Shown here piece by piece: positions 22,810 through 34,217 of a stretch of DNA of 64,000 bases. Source of the stretch: Xestospongia bergquistia. Its lineage: Eukaryota > Porifera > Demospongiae > Haplosclerida > Petrosiidae. The DNA is taken from contig OZ014411.1 of the NCBI GenBank assembly GCA_963965975.1, forward strand, positions 12,540,501 to 12,604,500, in the 5' to 3' direction. Each line of letters begins with the position of its first letter. Within the stretch, counting starts at the first letter, position 1. The translations under genes were made by a program, and so were the position numbers. Under the pieces are notes generated by a model. The model saw nothing but the letters and a program-made list of their open reading frames with translations. It searched no databases and was not told where the DNA came from.

Positions 22810-25800
22810 ATGTACTCTATTGTTCCACTCTACATTTTGACACAGCTGTTATTCTTGTGGATATGTTCTGCAGACACTCAGTCTAATACTGTTGTCTATG
22901 TAGCTACTAATGGCACTAATGATGAGAATTGTTTCACAGGAGGTCCATCTAAACCTTGTAAGAACCTCACTTTAGCTATTGAATATATACACACCAGATC
23001 ATCAGTTACTCTATATATCAAGTCAGGTCAATATGAACTATTACCATCATCAGGAATGACCTTTAATAATGGAGAGAATATAACTATGGAAAAAGATGGT
23101 GAAGGGGTTGCTGAAATCTCTTGCAAAGGTAGTGGTACTGGTTTGACGTTTATAGACTCCAAAAGTATTACCATTAGAGGTCTAGTGTTTAATGGATGTG
23201 GCGCAGAACACTATAGCACAAGTTACGATTTCAATAATGAAACTGATGGCATTAATTTTTTAACTTTTAATGCTACCCTCTACTTTCAAGGCTGCACATT
23301 GATTACTTTAGACTCTATTACAATCAAAAATAGTCTTGGAATTGCTGTTCAGATCTATTACACACTCGGTATAAACTACATCATTAACAGTGACTTCATT
23401 GACAATCCTGGGAATCAAGAGATTGAACGAGGTGGTGGGGTTTATATTGAGTTTCCTTACTGTTTTCCTGGTAATAGATTATGCAATAACTCAGTGCCGC
23501 AGGTGCCTATGTCATATGTCACTGATTCACAATATATAATAACCAGTTGCCGCTTTATAAGTAACATAGCTCACAGTACAACATCTTCTATAAGGTTCGT
23601 CCTACCTTATAAATACTACCATATATCATTTGGTCATGGTGGTGGACTTTCAGTATTCTTTAAAGGTCATGCTAAAAATAACTATATCTTACTACAGGAT
23701 TGTAGCTTTCTTAATAACACAGCTGTTTATGGAGGTGGGCTGTATGTTGAAATGCAAGATCACAGTAATGACAACGCAGTAGTTTTAATGGGTAGTAACG
23801 TTTTTATAGCTAATACAGCTAAAAGGTCAGGAGGGGGAGCATTCTTAGCTTATCTTTTTACAGAGCAGTTTGGTAATGTTACCAGTGGAACATTAACACT
23901 TAATGATGTGTTTTTTGAGAATAACAAAGCTATTTTTGGTGGTGGGGTATCTTTTTTGTCCACAAGACGGTCACATGTTTGTGAGAACAATTTTAATGAA
24001 ATAACTTTCACAAACTGTATATGGAGCAACAACATTGCATGGTATGGGTCAGCATTAGACATTTCGTGGTTTCATGCTGTTAGTGAAGGTATTATTCATG
24101 AGGTCATAATGAAAAACTGTTCCTTTATTGAAAATTCGGTAATATATAACCATTCACCCGGTAAACCACTGGGATCTGGGGCCATGTATGTTGATGAAGT
24201 ACCAATAACTTTTAAAAAGTCTGTAGAATTTATTAACAATTATGATGGAACAGCTTTATTTGCTATGGGATCAAAGTTAGAGTTTTCATCTAACACAAGT
24301 GTATTATTTTTAAACAACACAGGACGTAATGGAGGTGCGATAGCTTTATATAGTTCAAGTTATATCAAGGTTCATGGAAACACATCTTTTGAGTTTATTG
24401 AGAATACAGCTGTCAATCTTGGTGGTGCAATTTATACTGACTACATTGGTTCTCATCTTCAAAAGACATCCTTAAACTGTTTCATCCGATATTTTGACAT
24501 AACAAAGGACCCTAGCAATTGGTCAACACTGTTTCAGTTCACTAACAATACAGCTAACAAGAAGCCTAACTCTATATATGCTACTTCAATAAATGGTTGT
24601 CTATTGGGCAGAGCATATGGTATTCTAAATAAGAACTTGATACATGAGGTGTTTTGTTGGAATAATGCTACTGATATCTGGATATATAATTCAAGTGTGA
24701 CATATGAAGCATGTAGTGACCAAATTCTAACTGATGCTACTTTTCTTAATCGGACCATTCTCCAAAACATTACTGTTGTACCTGGAAGGCAACAACAAAT
24801 GGGGATTGTTGCAATTGATGAGCAGGGAAAAGATGTGACATCCAACTTAATATTACATGCCTATGGTTCCCATGGAACAAGTGTGGATGAGCGATACAAC
24901 TATATCTCCACTGATGATATTATTCTTTTAAAGACAAGCACTTTGGATAATGTAACGATCACGATTGACACAACCTCTCAAAATACATTGCGAACAAAAA
25001 TTGCAGTTCATTTTCAGGACTGTCCTCCTGGCTTAGAACTAGTGGAAGGTAAATGTAATTGTAGAGGTGATTTTAATAAGCATCTGTTATGTGACCCTTT
25101 TCATCTGAATGCTTCTCTTTTACGAGGCTATTGGATTGGTAAATCACCTTACAACAATACCACAACTGTTGTTGCTCACTGCCGAAATTGTGAATATGGA
25201 AAAGAAGGTGGTCATTTTAGTCTAGGAGATAACCTCCAACTAGTGCAGAAGCAACTATGTGGTAATAATCGTGATGGAGTTCTTTGTAGTGGTTGCACCA
25301 ATGGGTATGCCCCTGCAATTAATTTATATCAAATGAAGTGTGTAAAGTGTACATCTATTGCTCCAGGGATAGTATTGTTTATACTTTTCGATTTGATACT
25401 TCCATTAATTTTTATTTTTGGTATATTTTTTTTCGATGTACCTCTGACTGCTGGCTTGTTACATGGTCCAATATTGTTTGGACAAATGATAACAAGTGTT
25501 ATAACCTTGGATGGAGATGGTGTCATCCCTTTCAGAAATACTCCTGGCCTTAATGAGAAGGCTGTAGACATCATTGAAGCAATGTATTTCTTCATCTACG
25601 ACATGTTTAATTTGAATTTTGGGATGATATGGCAAAATTGGTGCTTGTCTAAAGACATCTATTATGCTTCTATCATTGCCATACATTACGTTTCTGCATT
25701 CTTACCAATGATCTTTGTTATATTTGTAGGTATAATTTACTGTCGAGACAAACAAGATGGATGCCTTCGAAAATGTACTTCAAAGTTAAAAAATGCTCCT

Positions 25801-26868
25801 AATGCCCTTGCTACCTTCATCCTTTTGAGTTATACTAAACTGGCTGTCATAACTGGCTTTTTGTTGAGCCCTGTGTTACTCACAAGTGCATATGACTCTT
25901 CTTCAAATAACAGTGGCAAAGTGATGTACTTGGATGGAAATATTAAGTATAATTATTCTCAAAATGTACTATATTTGGTTACAGCAATCATGATTGGTTT
26001 TCCATTTGTGATAGTAGTCCCCATTTTTTTATTCTGTTTCAGATCAAATGATCCTGAAAATAATGCTGGTTTCTTTAATCATTTAATTCATCAGTTTCAG
26101 AAAGAGTTTCGTGATGGTAAAGATGATTTTGACACAACTCTGGAAGACATCAATCGATTATGTTCATGTTGCAAAGAGAGAAAAAATGAAGATGGTACTT
26201 GTGGAAATTGTTGGAGATATGAGTATTACTGCTGCACATCAACCACTCTCTGTAGTTACAAACAAAAAACATCAAGATACTGTAAAATTGGCATATACAC
26301 ATCTTGGAGTCTGTATGATTTTCGGTGGATGGCAGGTGGCCTCTTTATGTTGCGAATTCTTATTATTTTACCCTACATGACAGCTTGGAATGCCAACATT
26401 CAGTACTGGCAACAGTTTAGCATCTGTCTTTTGAGTGGAATAGCTATTATTGTTATCCGGCCCTATAAGAAGAACATATACAAATATGTTGATCCTAATA
26501 TTGTGGAAGCCTTGTCACTTTTCCTTCTTGCTATAATAATAACCTTTAGTATCTATCAGTACAACTGCACTTTTGATGGTGTCCCACTGTCTAAATGGGG
26601 ATATGTAGTACAGACAATATTAGTTTGGGTTCCATTTGTTTGGATAGTAGTTGCTTACATTGGATTACTTCTGAAACGATATCGTGAAAAGTTGAAAATG
26701 AATAATGGGCTGTGTAAGTGGTGTTGCAGTAAAGGAAACCCTGATGGAGAAACTGACCATGAACTTGATAGATGTGCAGAAAATAATGAAAATGCTCCAC
26801 TTTTATCCAATAATCAGCAACAGGAGACTATAAGAGTCAAACATCATGTTGACTCCACTTTGTTATAG
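22810..26868 (+). CDS. Beta-helix ectodomain / multi-pass membrane protein (copy B, 1352 aa, single exon)
   Basis: Frame open from 22714; the start at 22810 is chosen because the signal peptide begins there (MYSIVPLYILTQLLFLWICSA) and the two paralogues are alike only from about that point and its short spliced-looking lead. Organisation is the same as copy A: GGG-rung beta helix, Cys-rich linker, eight or nine membrane helices, Cys cluster, hydrophilic tail. Differences are scattered single residues and are visible in and around the first membrane segments (IAPGIVLFILFDLILPLIFIFGIFFF against IARGIVLFVLFDLILPFIFIFAIFFF). The tail differs: two Glu codons are lost, the di-leucine context is ENAPLLS, and the old stop is replaced so that eleven residues (RVKHHVDSTLL) are added. 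Both copies are open over more than 4 kb, so both are likely functional. Confidence 0.88.
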   Translation: MYSIVPLYILTQLLFLWICSADTQSNTVVYVATNGTNDENCFTGGPSKPCKNLTLAIEYIHTRSSVTLYIKSGQYELLPSSGMTFNNGENITMEKDGEGVAEISCKGSGTGLTFIDSKSITIRGLVFNGCGAEHYSTSYDFNNETDGINFLTFNATLYFQGCTLITLDSITIKNSLGIAVQIYYTLGINYIINSDFIDNPGNQEIERGGGVYIEFPYCFPGNRLCNNSVPQVPMSYVTDSQYIITSCRFISNIAHSTTSSIRFVLPYKYYHISFGHGGGLSVFFKGHAKNNYILLQDCSFLNNTAVYGGGLYVEMQDHSNDNAVVLMGSNVFIANTAKRSGGGAFLAYLFTEQFGNVTSGTLTLNDVFFENNKAIFGGGVSFLSTRRSHVCENNFNEITFTNCIWSNNIAWYGSALDISWFHAVSEGIIHEVIMKNCSFIENSVIYNHSPGKPLGSGAMYVDEVPITFKKSVEFINNYDGTALFAMGSKLEFSSNTSVLFLNNTGRNGGAIALYSSSYIKVHGNTSFEFIENTAVNLGGAIYTDYIGSHLQKTSLNCFIRYFDITKDPSNWSTLFQFTNNTANKKPNSIYATSINGCLLGRAYGILNKNLIHEVFCWNNATDIWIYNSSVTYEACSDQILTDATFLNRTILQNITVVPGRQQQMGIVAIDEQGKDVTSNLILHAYGSHGTSVDERYNYISTDDIILLKTSTLDNVTITIDTTSQNTLRTKIAVHFQDCPPGLELVEGKCNCRGDFNKHLLCDPFHLNASLLRGYWIGKSPYNNTTTVVAHCRNCEYGKEGGHFSLGDNLQLVQKQLCGNNRDGVLCSGCTNGYAPAINLYQMKCVKCTSIAPGIVLFILFDLILPLIFIFGIFFFDVPLTAGLLHGPILFGQMITSVITLDGDGVIPFRNTPGLNEKAVDIIEAMYFFIYDMFNLNFGMIWQNWCLSKDIYYASIIAIHYVSAFLPMIFVIFVGIIYCRDKQDGCLRKCTSKLKNAPNALATFILLSYTKLAVITGFLLSPVLLTSAYDSSSNNSGKVMYLDGNIKYNYSQNVLYLVTAIMIGFPFVIVVPIFLFCFRSNDPENNAGFFNHLIHQFQKEFRDGKDDFDTTLEDINRLCSCCKERKNEDGTCGNCWRYEYYCCTSTTLCSYKQKTSRYCKIGIYTSWSLYDFRWMAGGLFMLRILIILPYMTAWNANIQYWQQFSICLLSGIAIIVIRPYKKNIYKYVDPNIVEALSLFLLAIIITFSIYQYNCTFDGVPLSKWGYVVQTILVWVPFVWIVVAYIGLLLKRYREKLKMNNGLCKWCCSKGNPDGETDHELDRCAENNENAPLLSNNQQQETIRVKHHVDSTLL

Positions 26869-26892
26869 TGTATTAGACATGTTTGAACAAAT

Positions 26893-27155
26893 CGGGCTTG
26901 GGGTCAAATACATGAGTATTTGTATTTAGCTGTATTTAAATACTTTTTTTGAGTATTTGTATTTGTATTTGTATTTTGAAATTTTGCAACAGGAAGTATT
27001 TGTATTTGTATTTGAAATATTTCGTGAAATCTTTAAATGCTCCTTTTTAAATTGTTTGTTTCTGTGGAAAGACTATTCAGCATAGTAGGAAAAGTTTTTT
27101 GCCCTGATCGATATCGCCTAGCTGATAAAACATTTGAATTCAATGTATATTTGTT
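26893..27155 (+). mobile_element. hAT transposase C-terminal remnant inserted 3' of beta-helix gene B
   Basis: Absent from the paralogous site in unit A (about 12797), which defines the insert. It is flanked by GAACAAAT (26885-26892) and CAACAAAT (27156-27163), an 8-bp target duplication with one mismatch. The plus-strand frame from 27061 reads SVERLFSIVGKVFCPDRY then RLADKTFE, the hAT C-terminal dimerisation motif. The 5' part is rich in GTATTTGTATTTG repeats. The last 18 bp are an inverted copy of the flanking target, making a perfect 18-bp-arm palindrome centred at 27156. Confidence 0.8.
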
Positions 27156-27159
27156 CAAC

Positions 27160-29811
27160 AAATATACATTGAATACTAAATGATTGAGTAGTAAGTAGGA
27201 TTATATAATTATTATTTATTATGTAAATATATTATTCATAAGTCAATAATTAAAATGTTTAAGTGAAGAGAGGCCTTTTACTTTCTTTTACTACAGCTTA
27301 AGGTTTTGAATATGAGTTTTTTATTTGTACTAGTCAGACTTTTCCACTTACACAATTTTAGTTGTAATTCATAGCGTATGTTACTGACAGTTAAGGTATA
27401 ACTAAATCTAGGTGTTTGTGTCATTGAAGAGAGGGTATCAAAAAAGCTGTCAAGATCTATACCCTCAAAAGGTTCTTAAAATCCAAAAATATGATATCCA
27501 ATTATATTATGCAAAATAGACTTCTTATAGAGGATGGAAAAGCATAATAGAGAATTAGGTTGTAGTATGAGACATCAGATTTATCACAACCATTACGAAT
27601 AAGGATTACTAAATAATTGTTCAATTCCATAGGAATAAACAATGATGATAGACATTGTCTGAAACAATTGAGTAATAGGAATTTAAACTAATATATAAAT
27701 ATATACTAGCAACACCAAACAATTAATATCAGTGATCCAGTGCATATCATGTAGTACCAGCGATTAGCCTGACAGTGTACATTACCATAAGATATCACTG
27801 GATACAGTAAGACAAAGCAACACCAATAGATATCAGTAGATACAATATAATACAGATAATAATAATAAAATTTATCATATTGTTAATAGTAGTTTTTGTC
27901 TCATTAATGTTTCAATTCTTCCTGTTTAAATGTTTTAGACATACTCGTTGCAAATCGTTTATTACAGTTGTAACTGAAGACGTCGTAATATAAAGTGATT
28001 ACGTCGTAATATGAGCGATATATATAATAACGTTGTAATATTATTGTCATTTGTTGCTGATGTTTTTATTACATTTGGTGTGCTATATATATTTGTTATA
28101 AGTCTTATGTGCAATGTCATCGACGGTATTGATTAAATTGAATCTGTCTTTATAAGTAGTAGAAGTCAGTATTAAGCGAGAATCATCAGTGCGTCAAAGA
28201 CATATTCTACTAATCGCTCCACCTACTTGCACACCCAGTAATACAGTTGTTGTGGTGATACCACGTGTCTGAAGTTTAAATTGCTCGTTATGAAGAAACT
28301 ATCAACTCCTAAAGTTTGATATTTTTGATCCTGTGACTCATCAGTAGATTTTTTCTATAAGGTCAGAATGATGCATATTCTAAATGATGCTTATTTATTT
28401 GTATATCTTAGTGCGGCGATGTAACAGAACGGAATTAGAGTCAACGAGCAAATCTCTCAGTTCACCTACTGCCGTCCTATTATGTTCAAAATTGTGTTTC
28501 ATTGACTATAACCATTTAGTACAACTAACTAAACACCAAATCCAGGTAAGTGTATTTTAAATGTATTGACCCCATTGTAGTTTAAGGTCTAAGAAACTGA
28601 TTTTATGTCCTTAGCACTGAGTGTGCTGATTTTGACATCCATACAGTACGTCCCACTTGCAATTTAAGTCGAACTCACAATCACTCACAAGTTAACTTGA
28701 GAACATGTGAGGCAATAACTTTATACATGTGAGTAGCAACTTATGACATGTGAGTAAATCAATTGCACATACATGAGTAGACCTGTGTGTGTTACAACTG
28801 TCAATGCAAAAATAAATATAAAGTAGCTTTTTGTGAGCAATAAAGACTTCAAATCTCATATATTAGTTAGTCTAGGTAACTTTAAACTGCACCTAAAATT
28901 TCAATTGAAAAAGTTTAGTGGTAGTAGTGGTTGCAGGACAGAGTTGTTTGGGTGTGACTCGCACAAAACTTTTTTGTGAGTTTCAAGTGAATTTTCTTGA
29001 AACCACCAAATTAAATGCCTCAGCAATATTTCCTGCTATACTGTATGCTCATATGTAATATCCAAGTTGCATAATGTTTCTGTACTGGTAGTATGTGGCA
29101 ATGTAGTGCATATGGTAAGGCAAGTTCATAGGCTGAATATGTAAAATGTAATGTTTACATATAGGTGTACAAAATGTGCCATTGCTAATTACTTATTTAA
29201 ACCTCAATTATTTCTATATACCATATAAGGCACTGTTAAAATAACTGTGGTTTTATACATGTTTATCACAGGGATACCAACTATTATGCTTGTTATTTTA
29301 CCTATTATGTTATTCGCTAATTCTTTGATGTTAACTCCTATTGTGCTAATGAACCAAACCTATTATGCTATAATCATGCTTACATAGGATTATAATTCTT
29401 AACTTGAAAAAGCAACATTTGTGCTATGTTTTATATTGAAAAATTAAGAATGTTTCTATATAATCATCTAAATCAGATGTTTGCTGATTATTTAACAAGT
29501 TTCTCAGATGAGAAAAAACATATTAACATATTCTACAGCTCCCATTGAGGGATGAACAAAAATAATGCCTTTCCAGTCACAGCTGGTGAAAGTTTACCAT
29601 CAAATTTGTTTTGTAAATATTATAAGTTGGCTGAACACACCGTTGCATATAAAGAAATAGTTGCTGCTTAATTTGAACTTGTCCCTGACAATATAGCTAG
29701 AGTTTGGATAATATGAATTAGATATTGTAGCATAGAGCATACTTATTTCAATGTAGACTATTAAAGCTAAAGGTCCATTACTTTTAAACCAATACATTGC
29801 TTTGCAAAGCA
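27160..29811. other. Non-coding stretch, end of unit B and beyond
   Basis: 27870-28282 is the duplicated 3' flank of the beta-helix gene. 27160-27869 is unit-B specific, without recognised content. 28283-29811 shows no gene; 29270-29400 and 31080-31170 share short CTATTATGC-like repeats that may belong to an old element. Minus-strand frames around 29600-29812 and 30346-30515 look weakly coding but match nothing I recognise. Confidence 0.4.
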
Positions 29812-29819
29812 TTCACAAG

Positions 29820-30294
29820 CAGGCATGGGGCAAGCACTTGAGTGTTTGAAAGCACTTTAAGCACATTTTTTGGAATGCTTGGACATGCTTTTAAGCATTT
29901 ATTATATATAAGGATTTATGCTTGTGTTTGTGCTTAAGCAGCATTAGTGCTTTAAAGCACTTTTAAGCACATCCATTAATGCTCTTTGTTATCAGTCTGT
30001 TTATCCATCATTAGTAAATATAGCTGCAACCGTGTTGGGAGTTCCAGTATTTACTGCTCCGGTAGAGCAGCTGTTTAGTGTAGCAGTCAAGATCTTTAGG
30101 CTAGAGAGATGCTGACTGTCAGATTTTACATTCTATAACTAATGTTTATAAGATCTAACAATAATTATTTTAAAAATTGACTTAGATAAAAGAATTGTTA
30201 CTTGAAGGAAATTTTTAGTCAAAAGTGCTTGTGCTTAAATCCTTTTATGAATGCTTGAAGCTAAGCACTTCAGTAAATGCTTGCCCTATGTCTG
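29820..30294 (+). mobile_element. Non-autonomous hAT element with TIRs and target duplication
   Basis: Termini CAGGCATGGGGCAAGCACTT (29820) and the complement of CAGACATAGGGCAAGCATTT (ends 30294) form ~20-bp inverted repeats starting with CAG as in hAT elements. Flanks TTCACAAG (29812-29819) and TTCACAAA (30295-30302) are an 8-bp target duplication with one mismatch. Inside, the frame near 30030-30105 reads ATVLGVPVFTAPVEQLFS then VAVKIF, a decayed hAT dimerisation motif. Sub-terminal AGCACTTTAAGCAC repeats are present. At 475 bp it cannot encode a transposase. Confidence 0.88.
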
Positions 30295-30519
30295 TTCACA
30301 AACATCAGTGTAAATATGATTTCTAATTTCAATCTGAGCAACTTTTTAGGATTGTTCAGAGGTGATTTGTATAAGCTTGTACTTAGATGCTAGAGATAAA
30401 TCTTGCCGCTGTAAGAAGAATAGAACATCACCAAAGATATCATGTATAAACCATGTTCTCACATGAGTAGCAGGAGATTGGTAATTGGTCTGAGTTCTCC
30501 AAACCAATCTAGTTTTTAA

Positions 30520-30829
30520 CCCTTTTCGCGCATGCGCATAAAGCAAGTAATTACTGCCAACGCACGAGTGTTTTCAGGGTTGGAGTAGTTGCGTTTCAGC
30601 TCTTGTGTCATCTCTAAACTGTCTCCTAGAAGTTTAGCTGTTTCAAGTATGCTTCAATATGGATACCTGGATGTTTTGTTCTTCTTATGATTGGTGTATT
30701 CGTCGTAGAAGTTTCTGGGTAAATCGATCAACGTATGAGATGTTATATACACGAAAAGCATAAATGCGTCATCGGCGCTGGTGAACAATCAGCCAACGAT
30801 GCATAAATGCATCGTTGGCGCGGAAAGGG
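30520..30829. mobile_element. piggyBac-like miniature element
   Basis: Bounded by TTAA on both sides (30516-30519 and 30830-30833). Termini CCCTTTTCGCGC and the complement of CCCTTTCCGCGC are inverted repeats. TTAA targets and CCC-starting ends fit the piggyBac superfamily. A perfect internal hairpin (13-bp arms GCCAACGATGCAT, 2-base loop) lies at 30792-30819, a typical sub-terminal repeat. 310 bp long, no coding capacity. Confidence 0.85.
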
Positions 30830-30833
30830 TTAA

Positions 30834-32851
30834 GAATAGAATGAAATCCAACCCTTTGGAAACTCTTTCAATATAGGAATGAAGGGTTTGGGAAAGGACC
30901 TGACATTCATGGCATTGGGATAAAACTAACATGAGTGTCTGAACAGTAACATTATTTAGTGATATTCAATCTTTTTTAATGGCCAACTGATCAGAAACTA
31001 TTCCTAATTCAGTTAAATGCTTGAAATAATTTGTTAGGCTCCAGCTTATCTTTTAGTTCCAATTAATGCCACTCTATTCATAATCAAAGGTCTAAAAGTA
31101 CATCTATTATAATTTCCAATGCTATTATTTGCTCAAAATTATGCTAGCATAATTTGGCAAGGCCTATTCTAGGGCTCTAGAAACAACTGCATGATGTAAG
31201 CATATAGAAACCTTCCTGGGGACTGTGGAGTACACCTCAGACCCCTTAGAGTGATCTGCTTCATTTGTTGTTATATCTATGATTATTTCCCCTTCACATT
31301 TCCTAAAAACTCATCTATAAAACTCTACTAATGATTATAAGTATTGCAAGCTTAAATTTGAGTAGCATATAAGAAGACTGCTATGAAGACAAGATGCCTA
31401 GCCATATTCCCTACTGTAAATCTGCAAATGTTGTATATTAATTTAGTGGCTGCTGCTAAATTTGAAATTAAAAAATGACATTTTTGCTGGTCTAAAAATT
31501 AGGCAAATTATTTCGGAAAATTCAATAGGAAGATATTCTAGTTTTGTTTCTGAAGTGCTGTAGTCTGTCCAAGTTGAGAAGAGCCACCCAGAGATGTAAA
31601 TAAGTTTGCCGTTTTACGTGCTATCCACACAGGTCTTGTACCAATCAATTCAGCTTGCAAATGAACATTTTATTTTATAAAATTCTTCTCTCTAGTGCTA
31701 TGAAAGTAACAAACTATAAAACTCCGTACATACTTCAAATTTGCACCTTCGAGGATTTAACAAATAACATTTTTTTGCCTTGAGAAGTCAGCCGTGTGTC
31801 ACATGACAATTCAAAATTATAGATCTAATTATATGAACAGGTGTTCTATTATAGCAATTATTATTATTAAAATAATAACCAGGTATTGTCTTTTGCAATT
31901 TAAGAGTCTGTATCTCTTTTTGGAGTTGAAAAAGCACCTCCACCAATGTCAACTTTCTCTTTCGTAGCCTCTTGATGCTGATACATGAAAGTCCTGTGGC
32001 ATCACAGGTTCATTTTAAAAATCCTTAAGTCTGTTTACGCCTGCTGAGTTCCTCCAATTCAAAACAACCTCCTTCATTTGTGACCTCACTCTCTTTGCCT
32101 TTGGCATCTTTACGAACACGAGAGAAAGCCTGGTGTGTTCGCATGACATTCACATGAATAAATAATAAATTAAATTAAATGTACTTCAGTGCCAATTTCA
32201 TATAATAGGAGAGGAAATGCCTTACCTTACATTCCATGCGTGCAACATCTTTTTTGATGAGTAGCTCTTTTTAACTCAGACAGACAGACTATAAATACAG
32301 CAGAACATACTTCGTAGTTGAGCGTGTTATGTCGGTGAATTTGAGTCGACAATCCAACATTTGACTAAATGTGTCTGTAATATTTAGAAACCTTGTCTTA
32401 AAGTCATAATGAAAGGATTATCATAGAAAGAAATACTGCAAAGAATTGAAAATTTCAGTGGACAGTCTGGGCCATTCCTACTGCTATCATGTGCTGTTAA
32501 TAATAAAAACTAAAGAAATTACCTTTCAATAGCACTAATCTGTTTGATAGCAATACACTAAGTTTTTTGTGGGTTATATCTAACCCCAAAGTGAGACAAA
32601 GCATCTTTGCAGAGTATATATGTTTGTCATGGATGCTCAATGTTTTATACCTAGTAGTGATATGCCAGTGATTCTGTGACAAACAAAGCATTCATTATTA
32701 ACATGTCTTTCCTCTTCTGACATCATGTCAGATGTTACATCTTACCATAACTTTTTTTCTACTGTACTTTTTTTACTGCATTCTCTCACTTTTGAAATAG
32801 CTATAGAAATAACAGAAATATGCTTTATGACACTTTGTTATATTTATTTAC
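30834..32851. other. Repeat-rich non-coding stretch
   Basis: 31660-31810 and 32195-32300 together match 61255-61500 (a dispersed repeat containing AAACTATAAACTC and CTTCAAATTTCGCAC), split here by ~385 bp. The 385-bp piece has a short basic minus-strand frame starting near 32111 (MPKAKRVRSQ) that I cannot assign. Nothing else is recognised. Confidence 0.45.
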
Positions 32852-33330
32852 TCATTTTTGACGAGATCTCGCATGAACTTTTGCTTGTGCTTCACTAGAT
32901 CTCCCTGCTTCTTTTTTCTTCTTTACTTCTTTTTTTTTCTTTGCTTCTTTAAGTGATTTCCAATATGTCCTAGTAACATCTTTAAAAAATCTGTCAATGT
33001 TTCATGTACCTTGAATTTGTCTTATCTGTGTATTTCCCTGTTCCAACTTCCTAAATGATACGGTCCACGGCTTGTCTGTTATCCTCATTGTCAACCCTGT
33101 TTTTATACAAAAAAGGAGATTTACCACTTAAAACATTCTTAAACCCTTACAGTTCCTATGTATGTGATGTAGTATTGATGAATTGATCTTTGAAGAGGTT
33201 ATATGACTAACTATTGCATAAAATTTAGGGATCACTTTCTTTTGCAACAAACCATTATATTCAATGATCAACAAAGGTGACTGTGTTATATGAGAATCAT
33301 AAACAGAATATCTAGTTTATATACACTGTA
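32852..33330 (-). pseudogene. Broken lysine-rich coding fragment of a local repeat gene family
   Basis: The minus strand ends with DRFFKDVTRTYWKSLKEA followed by a Lys-rich tail and a stop at 32852-32854. Upstream frames (VDNEDNRQAVDRII, EVGTGKYTDKTNSRYMKH) are interrupted by stops and a frame change. Further upstream, 33117-33330 (GLLQKKVIPKF, HITSSKINS) is also found at 38161-38400. Coding-like but broken; product unknown. Confidence 0.4.
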
Positions 33331-33685
33331 AAAATTATACATTCATTTCAACTACTAAAATATTTTTTTTAATTACAACTCAGGTTACTTTATGTTATTT
33401 CAACAAGACAAATAGCATCTTTCTTTGTACCACTCATTAACAGGACTGACAATAATCTAAATCCTAGTTTCTCATCTGCACATTCTCTTACAAAAGTAAA
33501 TCGAAACAAAGATGTAATAACTTGAATGTTAACTCAACGACAACTATCTTTGTACCTAACAAGTAGACTGGTTATGATTGTACAGAAATAACTTTATTAT
33601 GAACAGAGGACATAGTAAAGGAAAGTTATAAAAAGCAATTAAACTTGACTAAGAAGTGATGGGTACATCATTGAATGCATGATCT

Positions 33686-34012
33686 AACTCTTTGCAACAT
33701 GTTGCATGCAACACTTCTTTTAATCATACACCATTCAACATGTTGCATGCAACAATGTTGCACTGTATATTGGTGGCCTTTAGTTATCACATGACTACAT
33801 ATAGTCATCAGTGAATAAAATATTTTCAATAATATATGGAATGATAATAAAGCTGTTGTATTTCGTGTGATTGAATTTAAAATTAGGAAATGCCACAGTG
33901 TTTATATCATTCATATGATGTTCTTATTTCAAAAAAATATATACTTAGTATTCTATGTATAAAGAGAAAATGAAGTGGGTTATCAAAAAAAAACATACCT
34001 TGAAATCAAGTA
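33686..34012. repeat. Left ~325-bp direct repeat around the MADF gene
   Basis: Matches 35104-35428 in the same orientation at high identity (both start TAACTCTTTG and end CCTTGAAATCAAGTACTGAA). Begins with palindrome-rich GCAACATGTTGCATGCAACA (33694-33713), repeated at 33736-33754. Confidence 0.8.
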
Positions 34013-34217
34013 CTGAATTATATTGCGTGACATAATATATAATTCAGTTATGTCGTCAAGAACCAGACATGATCTCTGTTAAGTGTTGTCAAAAAGCTGG
34101 CTGCTGACCCATTTCCTACCATAGTGAACTGTTTTAACTGTAGGAATCCTTAAGATTGTTAAGAATTGTCTTCTTTTCCAGTGGTGACAAGGACTATCTG
34201 GAGCTTTAGACTCTCCA

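Larger units (their letters stand above)
13277..28282. repeat. Segmental duplication unit B
   Basis: Second copy of unit A, lengthened by a decayed inverted beta-helix gene and a second copy of the upstream region (19986-22713), a hAT-like insertion (26893-27155) and further sequence to 27870. It lacks about 330 bp of the spacer and 63 bp of the fibrinogen-domain exon. Confidence 0.9.

Noticed and set aside
31900..32130. Basic minus-strand peptide MPKAKRVRSQMKEVV and a following coiled-coil-like frame
   Set aside because: No family recognised, frames stop soon, and no supporting second copy; left as unassigned.
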